Made by a program: the position numbers and the translations under genes | Assembly: GCA_027001345.1 (NCBI GenBank) | Contig: JALTMS010000180.1 | Coordinates: forward strand, 1-6,903 | Reading direction: 5' to 3' | DNA from: Acidobacteriota bacterium | GTDB taxonomy: Bacteria > Acidobacteriota > Polarisedimenticolia > J045 | Length of the DNA: 6,903 nucleotides | In this document: positions 1 through 6,567 of the stretch, piece by piece | Layout of the letters: each line of letters opens with the position of its first letter | Position numbering within the stretch: position 1 is the first letter of the stretch | Notes under the pieces: generated by a model | Seen by the model: only the letters and a program-made list of their open reading frames with translations | Database searches by the model: none | What the model was told of the DNA's origin: nothing

Positions 1-651
1 CACGGCCATCACCAGTCGGCCGGCCAGCAATTCCTTCTTCGCCACCAGGAGCTGCGGATCGATGGCGAGTGCCGCGCAGAGCAGAGCGCCACCACCAACG
101 GAGACCACAATGTTGTCATCCAGACCCAGGGGCAAGCTCTCGGCGACGGCCATCACCACCGTGACGATCAGCACTGGCAGGAGCCACGAGGCTTCCACCG
201 CCACACCCAGGGTCCAGCCGTAGAGAGCGGCAGCCCCCGCGCCCCCGAACAGTCCGAAGGCCGCCAGCCCGATCCAGGACTTGTCGGGATTCCATGGCAA
301 CCGGCCACCCCGACCCCGGGCGAGCGTCCCGGCCACGGTGGCCATCCCGTCGCCGAAGGCCAGCAGGCCCCAGGCCGCTGCGACGATTTCCGGGCGCTGG
401 GGAAAGATCAACACCAGCGCCAGGATGCTTGCCGGATAGAGCACGATGCCCAGATCGTGCCCCCGCTCGGCGGCCGCGCCGCGAAAGATCCGGCGGCCGC
501 CATAGAGAGGGAGCAGAAAGAGGTTGTGCAGCAGCGCACCGGCTGCCAGCAAGGCGGCCTGCCAGGGCGTCAGCCACACCAGCAGGAAGGCAAAGCCTCC
601 CATCGCCACATGCACGCTCTTGCGCGCCATTTCCCGACCGAAGGTTCCCAT
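1..651 (-). CDS. Diacylglycerol/polyprenol kinase family membrane protein (Dgk1/SEC59/VTE5-like), 3' end off the window
   Basis: The first 217 residues are visible, starting at ATG 651; the frame is still open at base 1, so the C-terminus is missing. Several hydrophobic stretches (about residues 16-50, 67-83, 90-108, 127-150 and 155-172) mark an integral membrane protein. The signatures are those of the CTP-dependent dolichol, phytol and diacylglycerol kinases: RKSVH near the N-terminus (10-14), FGDGMATVAG (99-108) followed by PWNPDKSWIG (119-128), and AESLPLGLDDN (170-180). Known members phosphorylate a lipid alcohol in the membrane. Which substrate this one uses cannot be read from the sequence. 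The kinase-like core seems complete by about residue 195, so a further domain may follow; a DUF92 domain is one possibility, since that family is related, but this is a guess. The start is supported by AGGAG seven bases upstream, which overlaps the stop of the preceding SDR gene. Confidence 0.78.
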   Translation of the reverse strand, partial: MGTFGREMARKSVHVAMGGFAFLLVWLTPWQAALLAAGALLHNLFLLPLYGGRRIFRGAAAERGHDLGIVLYPASILALVLIFPQRPEIVAAAWGLLAFGDGMATVAGTLARGRGGRLPWNPDKSWIGLAAFGLFGGAGAAALYGWTLGVAVEASWLLPVLIVTVVMAVAESLPLGLDDNIVVSVGGGALLCAALAIDPQLLVAKKELLAGRLVMAV

Positions 652-658
652 CGAGGCG

Positions 659-663
659 CTCCT
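659..663 (-). promoter_or_regulatory. Shine-Dalgarno AGGAG overlapping the upstream stop codon
   Basis: On the minus strand AGGAG lies seven bases before ATG 651. Its first two bases (AG) are also the last two bases of the TAG stop (664-662) of the SDR gene. This fixes the kinase start and suggests that ribosomes finishing the SDR can reinitiate directly on the kinase gene. Confidence 0.7.
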
Positions 664-1657
664 ACCCGGATCCGGCGGCCGCCCCACCGGCCTGCAACCA
701 CTTCATCATCCGCGCCAGCCCTTCCGCCGCCGGCGTGATCTGGTAGCCCAGTTCCCGCCGCGCCCGCTCCGAAGAGTAGGCCCATTCGTGACGGTAGATC
801 TCCACCTCTCCGTCGCTCAGCGGAGGCTCGATGCCGGTCCAGCGCGCCTGCCAGCACAGCACCTTGCCCAGCAGCGCGGCCACCGAATAGGGAATCACCC
901 GCCGCGGGACCGCCACGCCACTGGCCCGGGCCATCAACTCGAGCGCCTGGCGCACGGTGAGGTTTTCTCCCCCCAGCACGTAGCGCGTCCCCGGCTCCGC
1001 CTTCTCCAGGGCCAGCACGAAGCCCGCTGCCACGTCTTCGACGAAGGCCAGGCACTGGCGACGATCCCCCGGGCCGATGGTCCCGGGAAGGCGACCCCGC
1101 AGCAGATCCCGGCCCGCAGCGGCAAGGATGTTGCCGTCGGTCATTCGCCCCGGCCCGTAGACCACACCCGGGTAGAGCACCACCAGCGGGGCGCCGGCTT
1201 CCATCCGCCGGCGCAGTTGGCGATCGGCGAGCAGCTTGGTGCGCTCGTAGTCGTTGCGCGGCCGACCGTCGTGGAGCGAATCCTCGTCTCCGGTGGTTCG
1301 GTCCGTGGGCCCGAGAGCGACGAAGGACGAGCAGATCAGCACTCTCTCGATCCCGCGCTCGAGGGCCAGGTCGATCAGCCTGGCCTGGGCCTCGACGTTG
1401 ACCTTGTCGAACAAGGAGGGATCCTTGACCCAGCGCTTGACCAGCGCGGCCAGATGGATCACCGCCTCGGCCTCTGCCAGCCCCCGGGCGAAGCTTTCCG
1501 GATCGAGCAGATCGCCCGGCGACACCTCGAGGCCCTCCCGCGGCTCGAGCGCCTCGGGACGACGCGCGAGAGCCAACACGCGATGCCCTGCGCCGAGCAG
1601 GTGATCGATCACTCGCCCGCCGAGAAAACCGGTACCCCCGGTGAGGAAGACCTTCAT
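662..1657 (-). CDS. NAD(P)-dependent epimerase/reductase, extended SDR, HpnA/dihydroflavonol-reductase-like
   Basis: The protein has 331 residues and is complete, typical for an extended short-chain dehydrogenase/reductase. Its N-terminal Rossmann fold begins MKVFLTGGTGFLGG, with the TGxxGxxG dinucleotide-binding loop at residues 6-13. The catalytic Ser is in ICSSFVALG (about 110-111) and the Tyr/Lys pair is Y137 and K141 in DYERTK. The C-terminal part contains YVLGGENLT and ends SSERARRELGY...MKWLQ. This is the layout of hopanoid-associated sugar epimerase HpnA and its DFR-like relatives. These enzymes act on NDP-sugars or on lipid- or flavonoid-type alcohols; the substrate here is unknown and no squalene/hopene genes are in view, so I do not assign hpnA. 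The ATG at 1657 is chosen because the Rossmann strand starts there; the frame extends 18 residues further upstream, but that part is Gly/Arg-rich and lies inside the rmlD end. It overlaps the rmlD stop as ATGA, which implies translational coupling. Confidence 0.85.
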   Translation of the reverse strand: MKVFLTGGTGFLGGRVIDHLLGAGHRVLALARRPEALEPREGLEVSPGDLLDPESFARGLAEAEAVIHLAALVKRWVKDPSLFDKVNVEAQARLIDLALERGIERVLICSSFVALGPTDRTTGDEDSLHDGRPRNDYERTKLLADRQLRRRMEAGAPLVVLYPGVVYGPGRMTDGNILAAAGRDLLRGRLPGTIGPGDRRQCLAFVEDVAAGFVLALEKAEPGTRYVLGGENLTVRQALELMARASGVAVPRRVIPYSVAALLGKVLCWQARWTGIEPPLSDGEVEIYRHEWAYSSERARRELGYQITPAAEGLARMMKWLQAGGAAAGSG

Positions 1658-2544
1658 CGGAGGTCGCCCCCGGCCGCCGCCGAGCCGGCGCCCAGGTACT
1701 CGGCCGCCCACTGACGCCAGTCCCGGGGGGTCCAGTCCAACGCGGCCTCGAGGCGAGTGGTGGCCAGCGGTGTGCTGGCCGGACGGCGCGCCGGCAAGTC
1801 CACCGCAGCCGGATCGGTCCCCACCACCCGAGCCGGATCGGCCCCGACGATGCGCGCCAGCTCGCGAGCGAAATCGGCCCGTGATCCCGCTGGGGGATTG
1901 GCCAGGTGCCAGACGCCGGTCAGCTCCGACTCGAGGATGCGTTCGACGACCTGGGCGATCTCCAGGGTGCAGGTGGGCCGGCTGATCCAGCCGTCGAAGA
2001 CCCTGACGGCCTGATCGCTCTGACGCAACTGGTCGGCGATCTTGTCGAGGAAGGTCGGCCGGCCGGGTCCGAAGACGAAGGAAACGCGCAATACCACCGC
2101 CTCGACCAGGGTCTCGAGAACGGCCAGCTCACCGCGGAGCTTGCTCCAGCCGTAGAGGTTCACCGGCGCGGGCGAGTCGGCCTCGTCGTACTCGCCCTGC
2201 TTTTCGCCGTCGAAGACGTAATCGGTGGAAAAGTGGATCAGCCGGATACCCTCCCGGCGACAGATCTCCGCCAGGTGCGCCGGCCCCTCGGCGTTGATCC
2301 GCTCGGCGGCATCAGGATCTTCCTCGCACGCATCGACGTTGGACATCGCCGAGCAGTTGATCACCACCGTCGGGCGCAAGCGAGCGATCTCACTCGCCAT
2401 GCCCCAGCGGTCGCAGAGGTCGATCTCGGTCCGCGTGGCCGAAATCGTGTGGGGGAATCGAGACTCCAGCCGGGCGGCGAGGGTGCTGCCCACCAGCCCG
2501 CCCGCGCCAAGGATCAGTGGCCGAACCTGAAGATTCTCCTGCAC
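1654..2544 (-). CDS. rmlD: dTDP-4-dehydrorhamnose reductase-like SDR (RmlD/RfbD family)
   Basis: The gene encodes 296 residues from a GTG start, the usual size for RmlD. Known members reduce dTDP-4-dehydro-L-rhamnose to dTDP-L-rhamnose, a donor for O-antigen and other surface glycans. Seen here are a nucleotide-binding loop GAGGLVGS (residues 13-20), NCSAMSNVDACE (63-74), the family signature STDYVFDG (106-113), and the catalytic YGWSK with Y131 and K135. The C-terminal pattern GVWHLANPPAGSRADFA and RPASTPLATTRL...LDWTPRDW is also typical of RmlD. The frame stays open to 2619, but GTG 2544 has GGGGAG six bases upstream and places the Rossmann strand near the N-terminus, as expected. RmlA, RmlB and RmlC are not in the window, so the product may instead be another NDP-sugar reductase or an SDR that only shares the RmlD fold. 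It follows lptD by 118 bases and overlaps the next SDR by four. Confidence 0.82.
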   Translation of the reverse strand: MQENLQVRPLILGAGGLVGSTLAARLESRFPHTISATRTEIDLCDRWGMASEIARLRPTVVINCSAMSNVDACEEDPDAAERINAEGPAHLAEICRREGIRLIHFSTDYVFDGEKQGEYDEADSPAPVNLYGWSKLRGELAVLETLVEAVVLRVSFVFGPGRPTFLDKIADQLRQSDQAVRVFDGWISRPTCTLEIAQVVERILESELTGVWHLANPPAGSRADFARELARIVGADPARVVGTDPAAVDLPARRPASTPLATTRLEAALDWTPRDWRQWAAEYLGAGSAAAGGDLR

Positions 2545-2550
2545 CGTTCT

Positions 2551-2556
2551 CTCCCC
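2551..2556 (-). promoter_or_regulatory. Shine-Dalgarno GGGGAG supporting the GTG start of rmlD
   Basis: A purine-rich GGAAGGGGAG runs from 2560 down to 2551 on the minus strand, six bases before GTG 2544. It decides in favour of the 296-residue product over the longer frame that begins at GTG codons near 2619. Confidence 0.65.
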
Positions 2557-2626
2557 TTCCCCCCCGCAGTCTCGCGCTGGCGCCCCGGAGAAGGGCCCGA
2601 GAATACCCCAACCCACCACGATTCAT

Positions 2627-2647
2627 GAGCACTTCGGCTCGAAGCTC
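2627..2647 (-). other. Imperfect hairpin in the lptD-rmlD gap
   Basis: Sixteen bases after the lptD stop the minus strand can fold GAGCTTCG against CGAAGTGCTC with a three-base loop (AGC) and a two-base bulge, giving about eight pairs. No run of T follows, so it is not a standard intrinsic terminator. It could stabilise the lptD 3' end or partly separate lptD from rmlD. The rest of the 118-base gap holds the rmlD Shine-Dalgarno and no promoter I would defend. Confidence 0.3.
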
Positions 2648-2662
2648 GATGATCCATCCGGC

Positions 2663-5086
2663 TCAACGGGAATCCTTCAGATCGAGAATCTGGCCGATAC
2701 CGGCCAGATCGATCACCAGGCGGATCTCGTTACGGCTGTTACCGACGAAATCACGCCGATCCCAGCCGAGCTGGAAGCTGCAGCACTGGGTGGAGTAGCG
2801 CAGCAGATAGTACTGGTGGTCGAGCCGCCCGTCCTCCAGGTTGTAGTCCAGATCCATCTGGCCGGAAAAGCGCCGGTTGAAGGTTCGTCCCCAGCGAGTC
2901 CGCAGAAAGCTCGATCCATTGGTCACCGCCGGGTTGGCCGGTCGGCGCCTGTACCACGAGCCCTGGAAGTAGCCTCGCTCCCCGGTGCCCATCAGCGCGG
3001 AAACCTGGGTTTCGGTCAGCACGTTGTTCGCCGGATCGAAAGTGTAGGCCACGTCGAGCGCCTGCTCGTTGGTCGGGTTGAAGCGCCCCCGAATCGTGAT
3101 CGGCGAGAAGGACCTCGCCCCGCTACTGACGGTCACCACCCGCCCGGTGAGCGGATCCCGGCGAGGCTCGAGAGTTTCCGGATCGAGCAGGACGGTGTAG
3201 ACCCGGCTCAGATCACGCACCAGCGAGTAGGACTGGTAGATTTCGAGGCTCGCGATCTCGGTGGGATTGAGGGCCTCGGCCACCTCCAGGCGGGGCATCA
3301 CCTCGGGTTCATCCTGCTCCACCTCGCTGCGTTGTTCCTTCTCCTCGGCTTCCTTCTCCACCGCTTCGAGAGACGCATCCTCGGCGCTGGCCACACCGCT
3401 GGGGCGACCGGTCCCCGGTGGACGCAGGGCGAACAGGCGCTGTCGCACGCCGTAACGAAAGTCGGAGAGTTCACCGGGCACCGAGTCGATCTCGTCGAAG
3501 ACGACGATGTCCCGCTGATCGACCCCCGCCGGCGGACGCCAGCGGTAGTCGACGAAAGGCTCGATGACGTGCTTGAGCTTCGGCGAGAAGGTCCACTTGG
3601 GGGTCGGAAAAACTCGCTGAAAACGCGGACCCGAGAAGCTGAAGCCGGCATTCCACAGGCTGCGGAACAACGGCTCGCTGACCACCGAAAGGTCGGTTCC
3701 CGTGGCCGGTGCATTGGTGTGGGTATACCAGGTCCCGCGCCATGCGGCCGAGAGCTGAAAGTCGAGCCAGCTACTCCGAACGAGGGGGACGCTGATGCGA
3801 GGATTGACATCGATTCGGCCCCAGCGGTTGAGAACCCGCGTCTCCAGGCCCTCGTCGCCGCGCACTCCGGGAACGCCAGTGGGCGGCTCGAGAATGCGCT
3901 TTTCGAATCCAGCGATCGAACTCTCGAACGAGAGATAGAACGGCGTGCGCCCGAGCCGCTGGCTGCGACCACGCAATTCGATCTCCGGAAGCTGGCTGTT
4001 GACCACCTGCCCGGTCAACAGACGCTTGTCCACGGTACCGCCGACGAAATATTGCTTGTGACGCCTGGCTCGCAGGGAAAGCGAGTACCAGGACCAGTTG
4101 CGGGTGATATCGATCGTGGAATAGGTCTGCGGCGTCGATGAGCGAGCCAGGTCGGTCTCGTAGTCGGTGGTGTAGTCGAAGTCGGAGATCGTCTCCAGCT
4201 TGGCCGTCAGCTTGAAGTCTCGCGGCAAGTCTTGCCGCTGCTCCCATTCGAAGCGGTAGCGCGTGCGACGCCTCACCTGGTCGTTGATCCAGTAGGCGCG
4301 CCCGCGCGCCTTGCCATTCCAGGTGGGCAGCCAATCGAGTTCGGCGCCCAAGGCTGCTCCGACGCGGGTGTAGGCATCGAAGTAGAGCGTCACGTCGGCA
4401 TGGTCCCCCAGGACCCAGTAGTAGGGCACCGACAGGCTCTGACCCAGCTTGTCGGAGGAACCGAACTCGGGAAACAGGAAGCCCGACGCACGATCTTCCT
4501 TGATCGGCCAGACCAGATACGGCGTGTAGAACACGGGAACGCGGCCGGCCCGAAACGACACGCCCCGCAAATGGGCGTAGCGACCGAGGTCGAAAACGCC
4601 GCGGCGAATCCGAAACGACCAGTAGGGGATCGGCTGCGTACAGGTGGTGAACACGGCCTTCTCGACGCGCACCTTGCCCTTGTCGAGCAGTTCGAGACGC
4701 GCGGCCCGCAGAATCGCCCCGTTCTCCTCGAGGACCGCCACCGCCTGGTCCATCTCGCCGGTGCCCTCCTCGTAGCGATAGATCAAACGCGTCCCGCTGA
4801 GCACGGCTCCGGGTATGCCGAGCACCACATTCCCCGTAGCCTCGGCAATCTTGCGGTCCTGGTCGATGAAGACCTCATCGGCAAGGATCTTCGCCCTGGG
4901 CCCCTCGAGGATCACGTTGCCTTTCAGCAGCAGCCAGTGCTCATCGCCCTGGCTGCTCTGGAAGCGATCGGCGACCACCCGATCGAAACCCACGCCCGTG
5001 CCGGCCAGAGGCGGCGCCGCCACGCTGGCCGGCACGGCGCAGATGGCGCTCAGCACCAGTGCCCGGAACCATCGCCGGCTCAGCAA
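2663..5086 (-). CDS. lptD: LPS-assembly outer-membrane protein LptD (OstA/Imp)
   Basis: LptD forms the outer-membrane translocon that, plugged by LptE, inserts lipopolysaccharide into the outer leaflet. The predicted precursor has 807 residues, close to the roughly 780 of the E. coli protein. It shows a Sec signal peptide (RRWFR, then ALVLSAICAVPASVA, cleavage near residue 23-24), an OstA/LptA-like jellyroll (about 35-150, including LLLKGNVILEGPRAKILADE), then a long beta-barrel rich in aromatic and charged strands to NEIRLVIDLAGIG near the end. The VFTTCTQPIPYWSF stretch carries C149, and YSTQCC carries the adjacent pair C768-C769 seen in LptD families. An acidic insert (569-596) interrupts the barrel region. 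I chose TTG 5086 because it gives a proper signal peptide with a basic start and GGGG eight bases upstream; the frame is open upstream to 5227, but that part is Arg/Gly-rich and lies inside the Memo gene. The next candidate, GTG 5056, would remove the basic region. The gene overlaps the Memo stop by seven bases. Confidence 0.93.
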   Translation of the reverse strand: MLSRRWFRALVLSAICAVPASVAAPPLAGTGVGFDRVVADRFQSSQGDEHWLLLKGNVILEGPRAKILADEVFIDQDRKIAEATGNVVLGIPGAVLSGTRLIYRYEEGTGEMDQAVAVLEENGAILRAARLELLDKGKVRVEKAVFTTCTQPIPYWSFRIRRGVFDLGRYAHLRGVSFRAGRVPVFYTPYLVWPIKEDRASGFLFPEFGSSDKLGQSLSVPYYWVLGDHADVTLYFDAYTRVGAALGAELDWLPTWNGKARGRAYWINDQVRRRTRYRFEWEQRQDLPRDFKLTAKLETISDFDYTTDYETDLARSSTPQTYSTIDITRNWSWYSLSLRARRHKQYFVGGTVDKRLLTGQVVNSQLPEIELRGRSQRLGRTPFYLSFESSIAGFEKRILEPPTGVPGVRGDEGLETRVLNRWGRIDVNPRISVPLVRSSWLDFQLSAAWRGTWYTHTNAPATGTDLSVVSEPLFRSLWNAGFSFSGPRFQRVFPTPKWTFSPKLKHVIEPFVDYRWRPPAGVDQRDIVVFDEIDSVPGELSDFRYGVRQRLFALRPPGTGRPSGVASAEDASLEAVEKEAEEKEQRSEVEQDEPEVMPRLEVAEALNPTEIASLEIYQSYSLVRDLSRVYTVLLDPETLEPRRDPLTGRVVTVSSGARSFSPITIRGRFNPTNEQALDVAYTFDPANNVLTETQVSALMGTGERGYFQGSWYRRRPANPAVTNGSSFLRTRWGRTFNRRFSGQMDLDYNLEDGRLDHQYYLLRYSTQCCSFQLGWDRRDFVGNSRNEIRLVIDLAGIGQILDLKDSR

Positions 5087-5892
5087 AAGACCATCCCCGC
5101 ATAGGCCACGACCTCGCTGTCGTCCCCGGTGACCTCTCCCGAATGGGTGTAGCCGAGAGTCTTTCCCGAGCGGGCGCCGACAATGCGCAGGGCCTCGAGC
5201 GCGACCACCGCGCCGGCCGCACCGCACATGCTGATCCCACGCTGACGCACCACCCGCGCCAGGGCCTCGCCATCGAGCGCCTCGAGACAGTCCAGCGCGG
5301 CGCGGTCCTTCTCGCGGGCCACCTCGGCGCTCTCGTAATGGGTCATGTCGGTGGACACGGCGATCAGCGGCCGGGGCTCGGGGCAGCTCTCGATGACCTC
5401 TGCCAGAGCGCGACCGATCGCCCGGAGGGTGGGTGCGGCGGTGACGCCCAGCACCAGGGGAGCGATCCGGACATCCGGCCGTCGGCGCTGGATGAAGGGA
5501 AGCTGAACCTCCAGGCAGTGCTCGGCGCTGTGGGCCCGGGAGTCGAAGCGCAAGAGATCGAGTCGGGCAGCGAGAGCCTCGAGCAAGTCTCGGTCCACGG
5601 CGAGCTGACCGAGAGGCGTCGCCCAGTGACTCTCCTCCGCAGCGGCCAGCGCCGCACCCCGGCCCGTGTGGTTCGGTCCGATGAGCAGGACTCGCTCGGG
5701 CACCGCCACCGCATTCCAGACAGCCCCGGCGCAGGCTCCGGAATAGACGTACCCCGCATGGGGCACGAGCACCCCCATCGCCGCCATCTCGGTGGCAGGC
5801 GCCGGCATCAGTTGATCGAGCAGGGCGGCGAGGCGAGCGCGATCGGCGGGATAGAAGGCCCCGGCCACCGCGGGATACCTCACGGCTGGCAT
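5080..5892 (-). CDS. amrB: Memo-family protein (AmmeMemoRadiSam system protein B)
   Basis: The 270-residue protein is a complete member of the Memo family, which has a fold related to class III nonhaem-iron extradiol dioxygenases. Family landmarks are present in order: RYPAVAGAFYP (5-15), PHAGYVYSG (44-52), GPNHTG (72-77), AEHCLEVQLPF (123-133, where most members have Ser in place of C126), STDMTHY (180-186) and MCG (222-224). H45, H75, H185 and C223 correspond to the three histidines and cysteine of the human MEMO1 site, so the metal/active site looks intact. The bacterial function is not established. Members usually occur with AMMECR1 and a radical SAM protein, neither of which is visible here. 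ATG 5892 is preferred because family homology begins at once and GAGAGGA lies five bases upstream; the frame extends 19 residues further without family similarity. It runs directly into lptD. Confidence 0.9.
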   Translation of the reverse strand: MPAVRYPAVAGAFYPADRARLAALLDQLMPAPATEMAAMGVLVPHAGYVYSGACAGAVWNAVAVPERVLLIGPNHTGRGAALAAAEESHWATPLGQLAVDRDLLEALAARLDLLRFDSRAHSAEHCLEVQLPFIQRRRPDVRIAPLVLGVTAAPTLRAIGRALAEVIESCPEPRPLIAVSTDMTHYESAEVAREKDRAALDCLEALDGEALARVVRQRGISMCGAAGAVVALEALRIVGARSGKTLGYTHSGEVTGDDSEVVAYAGMVFC

Positions 5893-5961
5893 CTTCTTCC
5901 TCTCCCAGGGCACCGTCCCCGCTTCAGGTCCCGGTTCCGACGAAGCCACGCGGCTCGGCCC

Positions 5962-6001
5962 GCATCAGGCGTCAGTCGGGGCAAGAATAGCCGCCTGACG
6001 C
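5962..6001. repeat. Inverted repeat between the DUF488 and Memo genes (candidate terminator or operator)
   Basis: On the plus strand GCATCAGGCG (5962-5971) faces CGCCTGACGC (5992-6001), ten pairs with one G-T wobble around a 20-base spacer. A shifted alternative, GGCGTCAG (5968-5975) against CTGACGCC (5995-6002), is a perfect eight-base match, so two foldings compete. Read on the minus strand it begins about 17 bases after the DUF488 stop and lies 70 bases before the Memo start. That fits a terminator, an operator or a leader structure. No T-run follows on the minus strand, so an intrinsic terminator is unproven. Confidence 0.4.
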
Positions 6002-6018
6002 CCCCTCCGGCCACCGTC

Positions 6019-6465
6019 TCATTCAGCAAAAAGGGAGGGCTGATGGGGGACGCTCTGACCGGGGCCGAGCAGGTGCCGGACCAGCAGGCCGCGCCGGGAA
6101 AGGTCGTCGGCGATGAACTTCCGGTGGCACGAGCGCGGATCGGCCTCCGCGCAGAGCAGGGCCGTGGGCTGCGCCGCCGCCAGGGCCATCAGCCGATCGA
6201 GCCCCTGTCGGTAGGCCTCGCCACGGCGATGGGCCGCATAGCCCCCGTCCTGCAAGCCACCGAGACTCGCACCGAGCCAGTGGTAGGCAATACCCGCCTG
6301 GCCGAGGATCCGCTCCATCTCGTCCCGGCCATGCCAGGGATGCCGCCGGCTCCAGGGAGACGAGCGTACATCGGCGACGGCGGCGATCCCCGCCTCGACG
6401 AGCATCTCGACGAGCTGCTCACTGCTGCGATTGGAGTGCCCGACGGTCCAGATGCTCAGTGCCAT
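6019..6465 (-). CDS. DUF488 family protein
   Basis: The 148-residue protein is a complete member of the DUF488 family, small cytoplasmic proteins of unknown biochemical role. Recognisable family positions are IWTVGHSNR (5-13), a DVRSSPWSRR segment (32-41), YHWLGASLGG (61-70) and the cysteine/histidine signature LLCAEADPRSCHRKFIADDL, with C105, E107, C113, H114 and R115. This conserved C-x-E...CHR cluster looks like a catalytic or ligand-binding site, but the reaction is not known. The protein ends HQPSLFAE, where QPSLF (142-146) resembles a sliding-clamp-binding peptide. ATG 6465 is chosen because the family's first strand starts within five residues and TGGGAG lies seven bases upstream; the frame extends 30 residues further without family character. 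It is divergent from the YacP-type gene, and an inverted repeat lies downstream of its stop. Confidence 0.88.
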   Translation of the reverse strand: MALSIWTVGHSNRSSEQLVEMLVEAGIAAVADVRSSPWSRRHPWHGRDEMERILGQAGIAYHWLGASLGGLQDGGYAAHRRGEAYRQGLDRLMALAAAQPTALLCAEADPRSCHRKFIADDLSRRGLLVRHLLGPGQSVPHQPSLFAE

Positions 6466-6567
6466 GCCCTTGCTCCCACCGCAGACGCCCCCAGGCGATC
6501 TCCATGACAGGACTCGGTGCAGATGACAATATTCCGCCGGGGACGATCCCGGCAAGGGGGCTTGACC
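6466..6567. promoter_or_regulatory. Divergent intergenic region between the DUF488 and YacP-type genes
   Basis: This 102-base gap must hold promoters for both directions unless the genes are read from further away. The only A/T-rich spot is ACAATATT near 6526-6533. On the plus strand ATGACA (6504-6509) lies upstream at a plausible distance as a -35-like element, but the -10 match is poor, so I do not place exact boxes. GCCGGG (6536-6541) and CCCGGC (6548-6553) form a six-base inverted repeat, extendable by a G-T pair, which ends just before the AAGGGGG ribosome-binding site of the YacP-type gene. Confidence 0.4.

Noticed and set aside
116..577. Minus-strand frame of 153 codons within the kinase gene
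   Set aside because: Different frame from the membrane kinase, which has the conserved motifs and a good ribosome-binding site; this one is a shadow.
2597..2602. TATTCT/GAATA segment between lptD and rmlD as a promoter
   Set aside because: Two mismatches in the -10 and no convincing -35; too weak to report as a promoter.
2816..4141. Long plus-strand open frame (441 codons) opposite lptD
   Set aside because: Antisense frame inside a clear LptD gene; its product is Arg/Gly/His/Pro-rich without domains, as expected for the complement of a GC-rich gene.
5087..5227. N-terminal extension of LptD by 47 residues
   Set aside because: Lies wholly within the Memo coding region, is Arg/Gly-rich and would bury the signal peptide.
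5984..5989. TATTCT on the minus strand as a -10 box, or GG/GC spacing as a sigma-54 promoter, upstream of the Memo gene
   Set aside because: No acceptable -35 element at 16-18 bases, and the GG-to-GC spacing is one base too long for sigma-54.
5059..6507. Plus-strand open frame (482 codons) opposite the Memo and DUF488 genes
   Set aside because: It spans two well-supported minus-strand genes and the gap between them, and shows no family motifs. The same holds for the plus-strand frames at 524-1714, 1906-2628 and 4232-5104.
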